Part shown: positions 36,683 to 49,028 of the stretch, piece after piece
Layout of the letters: each line of letters starts with the position of its first letter
Numbering within the stretch: the first letter of the stretch is position 1
Assembly: GCF_003576645.1 (NCBI RefSeq)
Contig: NC_044916.1
Coordinates: 36,686,601 to 36,750,600 of the forward strand
Reading direction: 5' to 3'
Source: Ipomoea triloba
Lineage: Eukaryota; Streptophyta; Magnoliopsida; Solanales; Convolvulaceae
DNA length: 64,000 bases
Made by a program: the position numbers and the translations under genes
Notes under the pieces: model-generated
What the model was told of the DNA's origin: nothing
The model's database searches: none
What the model saw: the letters and a program-made list of their open reading frames with translations, nothing else

Positions 36683-39600
36683 ATGAATACTCGAGCCAGG
36701 ACCAATCTGCAGCCTATGAAGGCTCCTGGGAAGCTTGAAAAAGTAAGATTGAAATTGTGGATTGTTTAATGCACTGTGGGGTGTTTAATGGTCTGGGTTT
36801 CTGTTCTTGCTAGAAAACACAGTTTTAAATTGAGTTTGCAGGGTTCAGAGGCCAATCTTTTCTTATAAATTTGATAAAGTTGGCGTCTTTTAATCCATTG
36901 GGGTTCTAATTCGATTGCCCTGAGGAACAAGGAAGGGAGAATTCAATAAAACAAGCAAAGATTCATATGTTGTGGATGTGTGATTGGAAATTCTTGGATT
37001 GCAGAATGGTTTTTGTTCTACTATCTGTGATTTTGTTATATTGCGAATTAAAAAAGGATTTTTTTTTTGCTGCCTTTGGTCCTTTTCTCCTCAATCTAAT
37101 CCACTTCAGATTGCAATGTCTTTTGCCTTTTTCTTTTTTCTGTTATGTCCAAATAGTTTCTTCAGGAAGCTGATTTCCTCTTATGTTGTGTTGCTTGAAG
37201 GAAAAAATGGGAGTGCAGAGTAACAAGAGAATGCACACAGAGAAGCCAATGATAAATCGGCGAAAAGCAATCAGAGAGAAGAAGATGGCATTGTTACAAG
37301 ATGTAATGCTGCCTTTCTGAATCTTTTATGTTGTCTGTTTAGTGTTTCAGTATGTAATTAATGCTGTATTTGGGCACACATTTTGTAGGTAGATAAGCTA
37401 AAGAAGAAACTCAGGCATGAAGAGAATGTCCATAGAGCTCTCGAGAGGGCGTTTACAAGACCTCTGGGAGCTCTACCTCGCCTGCCTCCTTATCTTCCTT
37501 CATCTGTTAGTACTTTTCCTTCTTTCGATTTGATCGTAGTTCTAATCTATTGAATGGAAACAAATTTGTTAGTCATAAGATCAATGTTGAAGAAGGTATC
37601 CTAGATTATTGGTGTATGTTGGATTATGATTTTGAAACAAAATTTGTTAGACGTTGGAGCTTTTAGCCGAGGTAGCTGTTTTGGAGGAGGAAGTTGTCCG
37701 GTTAGAAGAGAAAGTTGTGCATTTCAGGCAAGGGCTATACAAAGAAGCTGTTTATATTTCATCTTCCAAGAGGAACATGGATAATTTGGCCGAGCAATGT
37801 GACTCGTGCAAGAGTCCCAAACTAAAACAAACGAAGCTCTCGCCTCAAGTTGAAGCTCATTCTGCTGCATCAACGGGGAAGCATATGCCTTCTCATTCTG
37901 GTATTTTTTTATTTTTTTTGAGTACTACTGACTCTATTACATTGTAGTATCTGTTCATACATACTTTCTCAACCAGATTCTTCTCATTCTGGTAATTTGA
38001 TAAGCCTTATTGCTAACCAGATTCTTCTCATCTATGCTAAAGAATTTTGCATTATAATTTGACAAAGCGAATAGTCTTGCCATGGTACTGATTTCTCTTC
38101 ATTTGAGTTTTAGATGATGGTGTGTTGAAAGAAGATCAATCATACCTTTCCTCGAAACAGAACCAAAAATCGCCAAATGTGAATTCTCAAACTGTCAGGA
38201 CTCCTGTGAAGAGACTTCCTATTGAGAACAGACCGATAGAGAAGCGATTAGATCCTCAGAAGTTACAGGTGAGCATATCAACAAGTTTTGCCACGCTTTA
38301 GTGAATTTCTTGTGCAGTTAATGAACGTGCCGTTTCTGATCCAGCTAGAGGGAAAAATTGTGGATCATTGGAGTACAGAAGAGAGGAATTCTGTCACTCA
38401 GGATAGAAAAGCTTCAGGAGATGACAGTCCAAACAAAATTTCTGAGAATATCGTAAAATGCTTATTGAACGTTTTCTCTCGAATGAGCTCCAAGAGGACA
38501 AGGAGCTCAGCAGAAACACTATCTTCACTTCCAGCAATGACTTTTTGCGATAGCTCAGTAACTACACAGTTTAAGGACCCATATGCCATCTCCTTAAAGT
38601 TTGGAAAACGAGATATCGGTCCATATAAGCATTTATTTGCAGTTGAAGCTCCATCTATCAATCCAAATCGGTCAACAGTTTCTGTATTCCTAGTTCGCAG
38701 ATTGAAGTAAGTGACTACGATATGAATCATACTTTCCCAGCACATTATCTGTATGTCTACTCATTCTCGGGCACATTCTTGATTTTGCAGACTCCTGCTC
38801 GAGAAACTTGAATCAGTAAAACTTAAGGGTCTCACCCACCAGCAGAAGCTTGCTTTTTGGATAAACATCTATAATTCATGCATGATGAATGTACGTGCCA
38901 TATTTATACGATCAATTTTTTTTGTTAAGAGCCTCTGATCAATGACAAATATTTGTTCTGTTGCTTCAGGCATTTTTAGAAAATGGAATACCAGAGAGTC
39001 CCGAAATGGTGGTGGCCTTAATGCAAAAGGTAATTCCTCTTTAGAATTATGAGATGGCACATATTCGATAACCATATGGTAAAGATACGTTAAACTCTTA
39101 ATTGATAAATTCCATTTGTCATTTGCAAGGCGACGATTAATGTTGGGGGGCACTTGCTTAATGCTATAACCATTGAACATTTCATTCTGAGGCTGCCTTA
39201 TCACTCAAAATTTGTAAGTCCGATCCTTTCAACTTAATGTCGGTCTTTTCTGAAAGTAATCCAATTTCGCTAATAACTTGGCTATGGTATATCTTCTGTC
39301 CCCAGACCTTTGAAAAGGGTATAAAAAACGATGAGATGACAGCACGGAGTATCTTTGGGCTGGAGTTCTCTGAACCGCTGGTGACCTTTGCCCTCTCGTG
39401 TGGAAGTTGGTCATCTCCTGCTGTAAGTCGTTACATCCATTAGAAGAGCTTCAATTCACATCGTTTTCTAAATAGATACTGAAGTAGTGTACGTCTTGTC
39501 TAATAAAGGTGAGAGTATATACAGCATCCAAGATTGAAACTGAGCTAGAAGTAGCGAAAAGAGAATACTTGCAGGCAGCCATTGGGATTTCGAGTGCCAA

Positions 39601-39814
39601 GAAAACGGTAGCGATACCAAAGCTGTTGGATTGGTATCTGCTAGATTTCGCCAAGGACTTGGAGTCGTTGCTCGATTGGATATGCCTTCAACTACCGAGC
39701 GAGCTAGGAAAAGAAGCCCTCAGCTGCCTCGAGAGAGGAAACAACGAGCCACTTTCCCAGGTTCTCCAAATCATACCATATGAATTCAGTTTCAGGTACC
39801 TGCTATGCATGTAA
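36683..39814 (+). CDS. MIP1-type leucine zipper plus DUF547 protein, 11 exons
   Basis: Exons: 36683-36742, 37201-37302, 37389-37505, 37651-37900, 38114-38268, 38345-38706, 38791-38890, 38970-39029, 39130-39213, 39306-39422 and 39509-39814. All phases agree, giving 570 residues. Residues about 38-125 form a coiled coil of the ternary-complex-factor MIP1 leucine-zipper type (RRKAIREKK, heptads in [12 protein letters not shown]), including the conserved LPPYLPSS. A low-complexity linker follows. Residues about 340-475 match DUF547 ([29 protein letters not shown]), and the tail ends [12 protein letters not shown]. Function is unknown; plant relatives are described as MIP1-like zipper proteins. 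The start is the first ATG that keeps the frame into exon 2. The exon-4 donor lies inside a SINE target duplication. Confidence 0.92.
37904..37979 (-). mobile_element. 5'-truncated SINE family A in intron 4
   Basis: Its left end is a T-rich run (an inverted A tail), followed by the family-A 3' region (AGTACTACTGACTCTATTAC, TTCATACATACTTTCTCAACC). Identical 15-base duplications (CTTCTCATTCTGGTA) flank it at 37889-37903 and 37980-37994. The left duplication spans the exon-4/intron-4 junction. Confidence 0.85.
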
Positions 39815-40856
39815 ATTTCGGTTTTCCTTTAGTCTTTTTCTGTCCACACAGTTGAATGGTTTTCGAGTCACAGGTCGAAATTAAATAGAGCTAGCTAGCA
39901 CTATAGATACATATAGAGATTGAAGTGTATATTCTCCTTCTGAGTAAATTTTTGCTCTCTTCCACAATCAAATCAGTAGCTTGGCATATTTTATGTAACA
40001 ATCATATCTATCATGATTGGCTTATATTAGTTATAGGGGTTTGATAGATTGGTTCTTGGTTTTACCTGCCATGATTAATAAAATGCTTTGGTGGGGTTTG
40101 AATGGAGAGTTGGTGGCAGAGAGATCTTTAATTGAAGAATTTCTTCTTGTAGTCAATAAATTCTGGCAGTCCAGCAAATCTATAGAGAGTTTAATGGTAC
40201 TGTTTCTACCTAAATTATTTGTTTAAAAGTACATGTATGCAACTGGATCTTCCCATGGAGCATGACAGCAAGGCAGCAATGAATAATGGTACTACTTTAC
40301 CTAATGGGGTGGTCATGGCCCCTGTGGTCCTGGGATTTCATTGCTATTTTTTTTTTAAAGAAAAGAAAATAGTAATTAAAAGGACATGCAAATTGATGCT
40401 AGCTGTTGATGTGGAGGTCATGAGATCAGGAGATCTGCATGGGTGGAGATTGGGTGCCATGAAATATTTCTTGGTCAAAAAGGCGAAATCCTTTGCTCCG
40501 AAAACCCACACTCCTGTTGTGTAAAATTGTGGAGGAGTTAAATTACATTGACTTCACAGTCTCTTAAGTAAAAGGACCAGTACTTGGTATTCACAATGAC
40601 TCATTTTCTACAACAGGGTGAAACTTCACAACGGAATAACAAACGGATGACTACATTGAGTGAAAACACAAAGGTCTGGGACTATATTGAGTCACCAAAG
40701 TTGTTTAAGACGAAATCAAGAAAAACCGTCATAATCGATGACCATTTTGGGTATTAACTCTATTACGGAGTATTATTATTTGGTAGATGAAGTTTGAGGA
40801 TAAACAAGAGTGGGGGTGGGGCATGTGTTAGAGGGTGAATGTGTGGTGCTTTATAA

Positions 40857-40914
<58 letters not shown>

Positions 40915-43149
40915 GGCATATTAGAGGAAGGAACAATCTGGCTTTCTGTGAAAGTGTTTGTTAGCGTTGCAGCGTTTAGTCGTGTCGGCGAAGCATAGTC
41001 CCATCGGATCTGCCCACCGTTTTTGGTATGTGTCTCTTTATCATATTCAGCTAGACATGGTCTGCACATCTTCAATCGTACCGTCTCGCCAATTTTTTTT
41101 TTCTAAATCACGGGAAAATTTTCAATGCTTTCTACTCCACATACTAAAAAAAGGAAAATTTCTTTGGGAGAAGAGAAGAAAAAAAGGAAAATTTACTCTC
41201 TTTTTTTCTTTATTCTTCTTTTAATTACTTAATAGGGAGGTTTAAATGAGAATAGGGTCTAAAAAGTGAGGTTTATTAATGATTGATGATTTTAATAAAA
41301 AATGAAATACGGGTTAATTTTATAATTATTAAAAATTTTTAAGACTAAGGTTCATTTTATAATTATTGTAAATTTGAAAGGTTAGTAATGATAAGATCTT
41401 AGTCTTTGAATTTAGGAGGATGTAGATGTGTGTACACTTTTTACAGAGGAATATGTTCTCACCTACACCTTCCCTAACTAAAATATTTCAAGCTTCAAGG
41501 TCCTTGGTCTAGTGAATAAAAAATACTTCGTATCACTTAAGACTTGTTTTCAGTCGCAAAATGAAGTTTAATTTATGCATAAATATTGGAGGTTTGAGTT
41601 TAGATTAGATTGGACTCTTGTGCGAAGACTTGGTTAAAAAAAAAAAATTAAAAAAAAACCTCACCATGGGGATGGGGTGTCAAAGCTTTTTTAAAAAGAG
41701 CATTTTGTTTTGTATCTTAACAAATTTTTGAGAGAGTTTTCAAAAAAAAAAAAAAAAAACAAAAAAAAAAAAAAACAAAAAACAAAAAACAAAATTTTGA
41801 GAGTTCTATTTCTGCAGTGTGGGGGATGGGAGCCACTACATTGCCATTTGTAATTGGCCAAAGGCCCCATCACTTTTATTTGGGCTTTTTTGATAGGAAG
41901 ATTGCCAAAATTCGGTCCAGGCCCATTATATCTCAAGCCCATGCAACTGCTCCAATTGCTTATTCTTGATGCAAGAAACATATTTGACATGTAAATATAA
42001 TATAAGCTCAGAAGCACAATTCAATTGGTCAATCAATCTAAAATAGTTTCATAAGCGTTATGTTTCTAGCAATCATAGGGTGCATAGTTCAAATCCTATG
42101 AAGGTATGATTTCATAACAATCAATAGTCGGTCACCATGACAAACAAAAAACCTTATTATTATTTTAATTTTAGAGGAGCTAAGAAAGATGATATATTGT
42201 GATTATCCCTCGTGGGAAGATGAGAAATATTCTAAAGATGGAAGAGACATCATGGGTTGTAGTTTCCTAATTAATGTTTGTAGATGGTCATTTTCAAAGT
42301 AGAATCACCAACAATTTTGATGCTTATTGCCTGCTTTGAAATGCTAGTTGGTTGTTATAAGAAGCCCATCCTTAGGCCCCCATTGTTTCTTTCTCATTAT
42401 GTCTCATACACATCCCTATATTTGAATTTTTTCTTAAAATCGAACCATATTTATACCGTAAAACTAAGGTCTCGATAAAAGTGGTTGGACATTCGCTGAA
42501 GGTTCCCACGCTCACGAGTCCTCGAAGGCCCAAGAAGGAGTATGGGCAGCACCCCAATACCTCAATCTCCATCTTTGATCCTTGACAAAGTGGTGCTCTT
42601 GGTCCCGACCAAATAAGTAATTTGCAACAAAATTACATTGAATTAATGAGACAATATCAATTGCTAATAGAAAGAGACATTAAATTATGTTTTTTTTTTT
42701 TCAAAAACTTGTCTCATTTGCATTCGATCTCGAAGAGTTTAATTATGAAATAGAAATTAATAAAAATAAATAAATAAATAAATAAAAGCCACAATTACAT
42801 ATATTTGGAAAGTCATGACTCGAAAGTAGTGATTGACTTTTTATGGCTAAATGGTGGACATTGATAACCTCAAACTTTGACATCAAAACGTTGGACATTA
42901 ATTTTTAGTTGGTTAATGTATCTTTTAAAAATAAATACGCACCCAAAAAATTGTATTTTTATTAAAAAAATACATAAAATAAGGCATTTCAATATTGATT
43001 TTTCAATATATTGGAAGAAAATCTAGAAGATTTCTTAATCATCATATGAAAACAAAAACATGCAGAAGAGTTTAAAATTTCTTATTCTATATATATGTGC
43101 TTCATCAAATATTTGAAGGAAAAAATTGTTCTAAGTATTTGCTATTTTA
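39815..43149. other. gene-free stretch downstream of the DUF547 gene
   Basis: No gene is recognised. The first few hundred bases should include the 3' UTR. A TA array occupies 40862-40909 and A-rich runs lie at 41639-41660 and 41742-41790. ORFs of 60-108 codons here (for example 40219-40524 and 41691-42017) have no recognisable domain and cross simple repeats. Confidence 0.45.
40862..40909. repeat. (TA)n microsatellite
   Basis: About 24 uninterrupted TA units. Confidence 0.95.
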
Positions 43150-43350
43150 TTTTTTTTGGATTAACGAGGTAAACTCCGCTCCTGAGTATGTGAGTAGTGA
43201 GTAAATCCTCACCTTGTGACCCTAGCCGACAAAGGACAACCAGCTTAGGTTATCCATAGCTGACCGGCTCAAACCCAAGGGCTTGAAGTTTAAACCCACG
43301 ACCTCTCAGCTGCATGTGTAACTCTCTTATCACTTGGGTTGCCCTTATGG
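43150..43350 (-). mobile_element. SINE family C, diverged copy
   Basis: Read on the minus strand it carries GATAAGAGAGTTACACATGC (A-box region), GGTCGTGGGTTTAAAC (B-box region, degenerate), then AGCCGGTCAGCTATGGATAACC and GTCGGCTAGGGTCAC. These occur in the same order in the copy at 58004-58190, which is on the other strand. Confidence 0.7.
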
Positions 43351-44276
43351 GCAAGTATTTCCTATTTTACCAAACAAAAGTTGTCGCAAATTCTAACCAC
43401 TTTTTGACACGTAAAAAAAAAGTTTTTTTTTTAATCTAAATTTTGACCCATTTTTTTGGTTATCAAAATATTACTATTTCAGAAATTTTGTGTTAAGTAG
43501 TTGAACTTTCTTTTAATAATATAATAAATGTATCAAATTCGCCTCAATTCAAAAAGTAGAAGTGTTCAATCACCATAGCCTATATAATAGCAATAATTAT
43601 ATTATACAACAATATGATTTATTTATACTTTATATATTGAATATATGCAATAATTTAAAACATATCAAAATGGAAGACATGATAACGCAGGGGCAATCAA
43701 AGCCGGCTACTATATGCCAATATGTCATCAATATATCTTGAATAGAGTGATCGTGTAAATGAAATATACTTTTTGTATTTAAACATTATGAATTTAATTC
43801 TTCTGTGACAGATAACTGTGAAGACATGTCAACATCTTCTCAATTAAATCTCTTACACATAATTTTATCTCGTTACACAAAATTTTTAATACAATTTATC
43901 ACTAATAATTGCGAGTTTCGTCGTCATCCAATATATATATGCCATCAATGGTCTTTTTCCTTTTATTTGATTTTTCCGTTTTTTGTTGTTTTGCATGGCA
44001 TGTTTAATATCTTGTCCGTCAATATATAATAGCACGCATTGATTGAACAAAGGCAGCTAAGCACCCCAGAAACCCCTATGGGCCCCGCTTGATGAAAGAT
44101 TTTTATATATTATATACTACATGCACACACATATATTTCACCAAAAATATATATATACACACACATATACGTACACGTACGCATGCGTGTGTATTGTCTT
44201 ATTCTTCCTCTAACCAAAAGAAAGTAAGAAAATAGCCGACTTAACCATTTGGTATTTGATATTGTACTACGTGGTG

Positions 44277-44277
<1 letters not shown>
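43351..44277. other. gene-free AT-rich stretch
   Basis: No gene or clear repeat is seen before the TA array at 44278. The ORF at 43805-44029 has no recognisable domain. Confidence 0.4.

Positions 44278-44327
<50 letters not shown>
44278..44327. repeat. (TA)n microsatellite left of the palindrome
   Basis: About 25 TA units directly abut the palindromic element. A second array abuts its other side. Confidence 0.95.
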
Positions 44328-44331
<4 letters not shown>

Positions 44332-44352
44332 CATGTTCAGGTGTGGCCGCGT

Positions 44353-44560
44353 CCTTACGTGCGGCCGTGCGGTTTACACCACTCAATGTTACGAAATGCA
44401 CCACTCAATGTTACGAAATGCACCACTCAATAACATTGAGTGGTGTATTTCTTAAATATAAGAAATACACCACTCAATGTTATTGAGTGGTGCATTTCGT
44501 AACATTGAGTGGTGCATTTCGTAACATTGAGTGGTGTAAACCGCACGGCCGCACGTAAGG
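44353..44560. repeat. 208-bp near-perfect palindrome between two TA arrays
   Basis: The arms 44353-44456 and 44457-44560 are inverted copies with very few mismatches, meeting at CTTAAATATAAG. Each arm begins CCTTACGTGCGGCCGTGCGG and then repeats CACCACTCAATG...TTACGAAATG units, which contain smaller palindromes. Weaker pairing extends outward toward 44328 and 44585. Flanking TA arrays on both sides suggest a transposon that inserts into (TA)n, like the Micron elements of rice. Confidence 0.85.
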
Positions 44561-44583
44561 GCGCGATCACATTTGAATAGAAA

Positions 44584-44585
<2 letters not shown>

Positions 44586-44626
<41 letters not shown>
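44586..44626. repeat. (TA)n microsatellite right of the palindrome
   Basis: About 20 TA units between the palindromic element and the next MITE. Confidence 0.95.
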
Positions 44627-44629
<3 letters not shown>

Positions 44630-44630
44630 T

Positions 44631-45049
44631 AAGTCACATTTGTGTGAGACTGTTTCAAATATTCTTATTTTCTAAATGAGTCGTGTCGGATCAAGTTAAT
44701 ATGAAAATGTAATACACTGAAAAATATAAGACTAATTATAAATAAAGTGTTTATTACTTATAAGGGAAAACGTAATACTTTTGAGGACAAATGTACGTAA
44801 TACTTTTACATTTTCTCTTATAAGTAATGTTGGCAATTGTTTGTTACTTATAAAGGAAAAAATGTAATACTTTTAAATCAAAATGTAAAAGTATTATATT
44901 TTCTTCAAAAGTATTGAACTTTCTATATAAGTAATAAACATTTTATTTTTGATTTAGTATTATATTTTTCAGTATAAGTATTATATTAATCTTGAACGAT
45001 CTGTCTCATGAAAAAAGATCTATAAAACAGACTCACATAAGTTTTTGCC
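44631..45049. mobile_element. MITE with long inverted arms
   Basis: The inverted right end reads GGCAAAAACTTATGTGAGTC. The left end has the diverged counterpart TCACATTTGTGTGAGACTG. Further in, GATCAAGTTAATAT pairs with the inverse of ATATTAATCTTGAACGATC, and TGAAAAATATAAGAC and TGTTTATTACTTATA occur on both arms in inverted form. The terminal GGCAAAAACTTGTGTGAGAC-type sequence is common in plant Mutator-like MITEs as far as I recall. Confidence 0.6.
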
Positions 45050-46828
45050 TATATGATTTGATCAAAAGTGCATAACAAAGAATTTCACAATAATTTTGAG
45101 TGTTTCGAATTTCACTGTACTATATTTTCGATTTACAGAAAAGTCCAAATGTATATTTAAAAGTGAAACTTTTTTATGACCATAACTAATAAATAATATA
45201 AATTAAATCAGTCTAAATTATTTATAATTAACCTACTTACATTAAAAATACAAGTAAACTACCCTCATTAAGATTAAAACTTATAAGCTATCATATCATA
45301 AACCATTTACACACTATAGTTGTGTATAAACATGTCGGTGTGCAATGATGAAAAAGGAAAAAAGGGAGGGGATTGAAGTTTTGTCAGCAAATGAGGCAAC
45401 AAGAGTGATTATAAGCATAACACGTGAAAATTTTATAGTAGCTGTAGGGTAGTAGGCCCCACCATATAGCCAAAAAAAAGGTGAAAGTCAAAGCGTGGCT
45501 GGTCGTCGGGAAGAAAAGCCACACATCTAGAAGTTACGAATCAGTCGCGATTTCACGTAAAGGTAAAGATGGTAACAACCACTAATGTCTAATGTTATAC
45601 TCCATACGTAGTAGGTCATGTTGCATGAAACGCATATATATATTGATAAGAGTAACGCTATATATATATATATATATATATATTGAGTACTACTGACTCT
45701 GTTATAATATAGTATATTTGCCTCCACTAAGGCTCCACTAGTTAAAATCATAATGCAACTTCACTCAAAATATACATTTAAATAGTATATGTAAACTTTC
45801 TCGTAAATTAAAATGATAACATAATCTGTCAGAGACATACATTTTTCACCTCAAAAACAACAATGATCTAAGACAAGCGTCATAATTGAAAAAGAATCAC
45901 CTTACCGGCCATACCAATATATAATTTGGGACACTACCTTATGTTACAGTACAGAAAATTCGATAGCTGTATTTATATATGTCATTGCTCTCACCATCAC
46001 TCTCATTATATTTAATCAAGCTTCTCGTCTTAATTATTTCTAGTAATTATCTTGCTTCCCACGTTTCCTCATTCCATTTTTACCCCTAACATTTCTCACT
46101 TTCGTAACTCTACATTCATATTCATTAATTACTTCAAATATTGTATACTTTTTACTTATACTACGCTTAAAATTAATGGTATACTTCTTTTCAATATTTT
46201 CATTAAATTTTTTTTGAGACGTGAAATTTTTTTAATTTTGATATATAAATCTATGACAATAATGTATTTAATGCTCTATTTTTGTATCAAATGATATGTA
46301 ATCGCGTAAGAAGGGAAAACAGTAACTTTTTTCTAATAAATAATATCCAATATTTGTTATGATAAAAGGGAATGATAGCTGATGGAACTCATTATGGCTT
46401 TAACTTTACCATGAATTTTGTGTGTGCTCCAAGTAATTTGACCACAACATGATATTGAAAGGGACTTGTTGAAAGGCTTGATAGATAGATCCAACGTAAC
46501 CCTTCTTTGATCCGTATTGTGATCATAGGGTTGTTTATCGTTGATTTGTTCAAATCAAAAATGGATAACTCTTAAGTAAATTTTCAGACCAACTTAATTA
46601 GGATTGTCTCTAGCTAAATTCAACCCTTTTATCATTATGCTATAAGAGGTTTAAATGTAATTTTTCTTTTTTTTTGTTACGATGAGTATAGTATAGTACT
46701 CCATAACATTTTTAGTTCATTAATTGTAATTATATTGTAAATTTAGTCCATATAAATTTAGTCATTAATTCCCAGCAAAGTAGTTATCACTAAGGTTTAG
46801 TTTTTAACAAAATCTCACCACCCATCCT
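45050..46828. other. gene-free AT-rich stretch
   Basis: No gene is recognised. A TA run lies at about 45658-45682, followed directly by a family-A SINE fragment (GAGTACTACTGACTCTG near 45684). The ORF at 46052-46294 is AT-rich and featureless. Confidence 0.45.
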
Positions 46829-46965
46829 CTTTTTTTTAGTACTATGGACTCTGTTACAATGTTTCATAGATTACTTTCGCCAATATCACCTCCACTGAAG
46901 CTCAAACCCACCCCTCTTGTGTGGGGTACAGTCGGATGTCACTAGACCACAAGGTCTTTTGGCAA
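46829..46965 (-). mobile_element. SINE family A, diverged copy
   Basis: The T run (inverted A tail) at about 46829-46838 is followed by ACTATGGACTCTGTTACAATG, CCTCCACTGAAGCTCAAACCC (degenerate B box) and CTAGACCACAAGGTC (A-box region). This is the same order as at 32961-33140. Confidence 0.75.
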
Positions 46966-47567
46966 ATAATCACTTTCTTAAGAATCCAGATTAAATATAT
47001 CCTTCATAGATTAAAATCTTATTTTCTTCCGACTTAACCAAAGGTTATCGAGTTCAAGTTCTGAAAATGTAAAGACTTTAAAACTCATAGATTAATGTTT
47101 TTATCACATTGAGCTAGCTTCTACCGTTCTACCCATCACAAATAGGAGTAATATCAAGTTGTAATAAGATATTGTTACCTTTTGATTCATTGGGGTATGT
47201 AATAAATTTTCAATTCTCGTCAACTTATACAGACATATATTGTTAATAATTAATATACAATTATAAAATATAGTTTAATGATGCATGCTTGAACCTATAA
47301 TGTTATGGTTGTATGGTCATATTTGTATTGCCTTTCTTTTACTTGAAGGAAAATTCATGCTGTGGTGGGGGCGTGGGGCCCTCTGCATGCATTTTGCAAA
47401 ATAAATAAATAAACGCATATCATTCATCAACAAAACAGGACAAAAAATCAATGCCACAAAGTAATAAATGGCGGCTTGGGAGTTTGATGAGTTTTAGGAT
47501 TAAAAACCTCATGCGCCATTGACACCTTTCCTTCCACCTTCCTTCTCCCTCTGCTCTCACTCGCGTC

Positions 47568-47575
47568 TATTTATA
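47568..47575 (+). promoter_or_regulatory. TATA-like element of the DUF1645 gene
   Basis: TATTTATA lies 56 bases before the ATG at 47631, preceded by a CT-rich stretch. It is inferred from position only. Confidence 0.45.
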
Positions 47576-47630
47576 CGGATTCTTAAACATTCATTAACCT
47601 GTTTCTATCAATCCTCCATTACAGCAAGAA

Positions 47631-48605
47631 ATGGAGGTGATGGTGCCTTTTCGCGGCCTGGAAATGGATTTCGATTTCAACAGCGCAAGAGCTTCGCCGT
47701 GCGTGACGGCGCCTTCAACGCCGAGAGGGTTTGGGGATTATTATCTCAGCGCTCCCACTAGCCCCTCTCATCTCTCGCAGCTCTACCGCGATTTCGATGA
47801 TTTCTTGATTGATGATGGGGAGGGGAAATCCGCCGCCGAATTCGGTGTTCCGTTTTCCTGGGAGGAAAAGCCGGGAAAACCTAAGAAAGGGGAGGATGTT
47901 TTCGATTTCGCGTTTGATGTCGGGGAAGAGTGTGAAACGGATTCTGTGTCGGCGGAGGAGCTTTTTGACGGCGGAATGATTAAGCGGCTTGAACCTCCTC
48001 CTCCTCCTCCTTGTAGCTATGGCGGACGGGGGAAGAAGAGCAAGATTGGAGGTTTGTCGCCGAGACATAAGAGAAAAAGTGAGTCTTTTGGAGACGAAAT
48101 TGTGAGTGTGAGGGAGAGAGGGAGGGAAAGAGTTTCGAGTTTACAGTCATCGAGCCGGAGAGCGACGAGATCGGTTTCTCCGCTCAGAGTTTCTCAGTAT
48201 CCATGGGAAGAGGAGCAAGAAAAACAGCAAGATTCTGCTAAGGCGCCGCCGCTGACGTCATCGTCGTCGTCGAAAGGTTTGGTGAAGAAATGGAGGCTGA
48301 AAGATTTTTTCTTGTTCCGGAGCGCGTCGGAGGGGAGGGCGTCGGATAAAGATCACCTGAGGAAGTACACGGCGGCGGTGGTTAAAGGGTCAAGTTTCCG
48401 GGGAGGAAATAATGATAGCCTTTCGCGGCGGAGGAGGAGAGGGCCGATCTCCGCCCACGAATTGCATTACACCTTCAACAAGGCAATTTCAGAGGATTTG
48501 AAGAAGAAGACTTTCTTGCCTTACAAGCAGGGTATTTTGGGAAAACTGGCTTTCAATCCCGCCGTGCATGCACTGGCAAACGGCTTCGGACTTTCCCGCA
48601 AATAA
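47631..48605 (+). CDS. DUF1645 family protein, intronless
   Basis: A single open reading frame of 324 residues. Plant DUF1645 proteins are small, Ser/Arg-rich and lack known enzymatic motifs; the rice member OsSGL has been linked to grain length and stress tolerance, and the biochemical role is unclear. The family blocks seen here are SAPTSPS (near residue 40), VPFSWEEKPGKPK (near 73), an acidic middle, a PPPPPP run, basic stretches that could direct nuclear import, KKWRLKDFFLFRSASEG (near 223-240) and a basic C-terminal part with LPYKQGILG. There is no signal peptide and no membrane segment. The gene is GC-rich compared with its flanks. The start is the first ATG; ATGs at codons 4 and 12 are alternatives. 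Confidence 0.9.
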   Translation: MEVMVPFRGLEMDFDFNSARASPCVTAPSTPRGFGDYYLSAPTSPSHLSQLYRDFDDFLIDDGEGKSAAEFGVPFSWEEKPGKPKKGEDVFDFAFDVGEECETDSVSAEELFDGGMIKRLEPPPPPPCSYGGRGKKSKIGGLSPRHKRKSESFGDEIVSVRERGRERVSSLQSSSRRATRSVSPLRVSQYPWEEEQEKQQDSAKAPPLTSSSSSKGLVKKWRLKDFFLFRSASEGRASDKDHLRKYTAAVVKGSSFRGGNNDSLSRRRRRGPISAHELHYTFNKAISEDLKKKTFLPYKQGILGKLAFNPAVHALANGFGLSRK

Positions 48606-48621
48606 ATAAACATACAGTAAT

Positions 48622-48626
<5 letters not shown>

Positions 48627-48661
<35 letters not shown>
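48627..48661. repeat. (TA)n microsatellite
   Basis: TA array about 20 bases after the DUF1645 stop codon, so it may be transcribed in the 3' UTR. Confidence 0.9.
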
Positions 48662-48667
<6 letters not shown>

Positions 48668-48912
48668 CTTTGCCACTGCTCTTTTGTTCAATTCGTTTAA
48701 TTTCTTTCTTGTTGTATAGACAATTTTCCTTGTCTTTTAATTTGTTTCATGTTGATGTAATGTTTTGGTGTTGAACCTTATTATTATCAGTTGAGGATGG
48801 AAATATCAAACAACTGAAAATCAGTGAAATGAATCATCCTATACTCACTTCTACTCCACCATTTTATGTTTTAAACTGAATTCCCATTACCCTACAGTTT
48901 AATTTATGCAAT

Positions 48913-48918
<6 letters not shown>

Positions 48919-48976
<58 letters not shown>
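48919..48976. repeat. (TA)n microsatellite
   Basis: About 29 TA units, among the longest in the window. Confidence 0.95.
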
Positions 48977-48977
<1 letters not shown>

Positions 48978-49028
48978 CTTTAATTTATGAGAAAATTATC
49001 AGTCCATACTTGAATGTACGCTCTTAGT

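Noticed and set aside
38398..38745. 115-codon ORF antisense to exon 6 of the DUF547 gene
   Set aside because: Shadow of a verified exon; no homology is recognisable.
42059..42115. Possible tRNA-like B box (AGTTCAAATCC)
   Set aside because: No A box at the right distance and no cloverleaf could be drawn.
47715..48068. 117-codon ORF antisense to the DUF1645 gene
   Set aside because: It lies wholly inside a GC-rich coding exon on the other strand and shows no domain.
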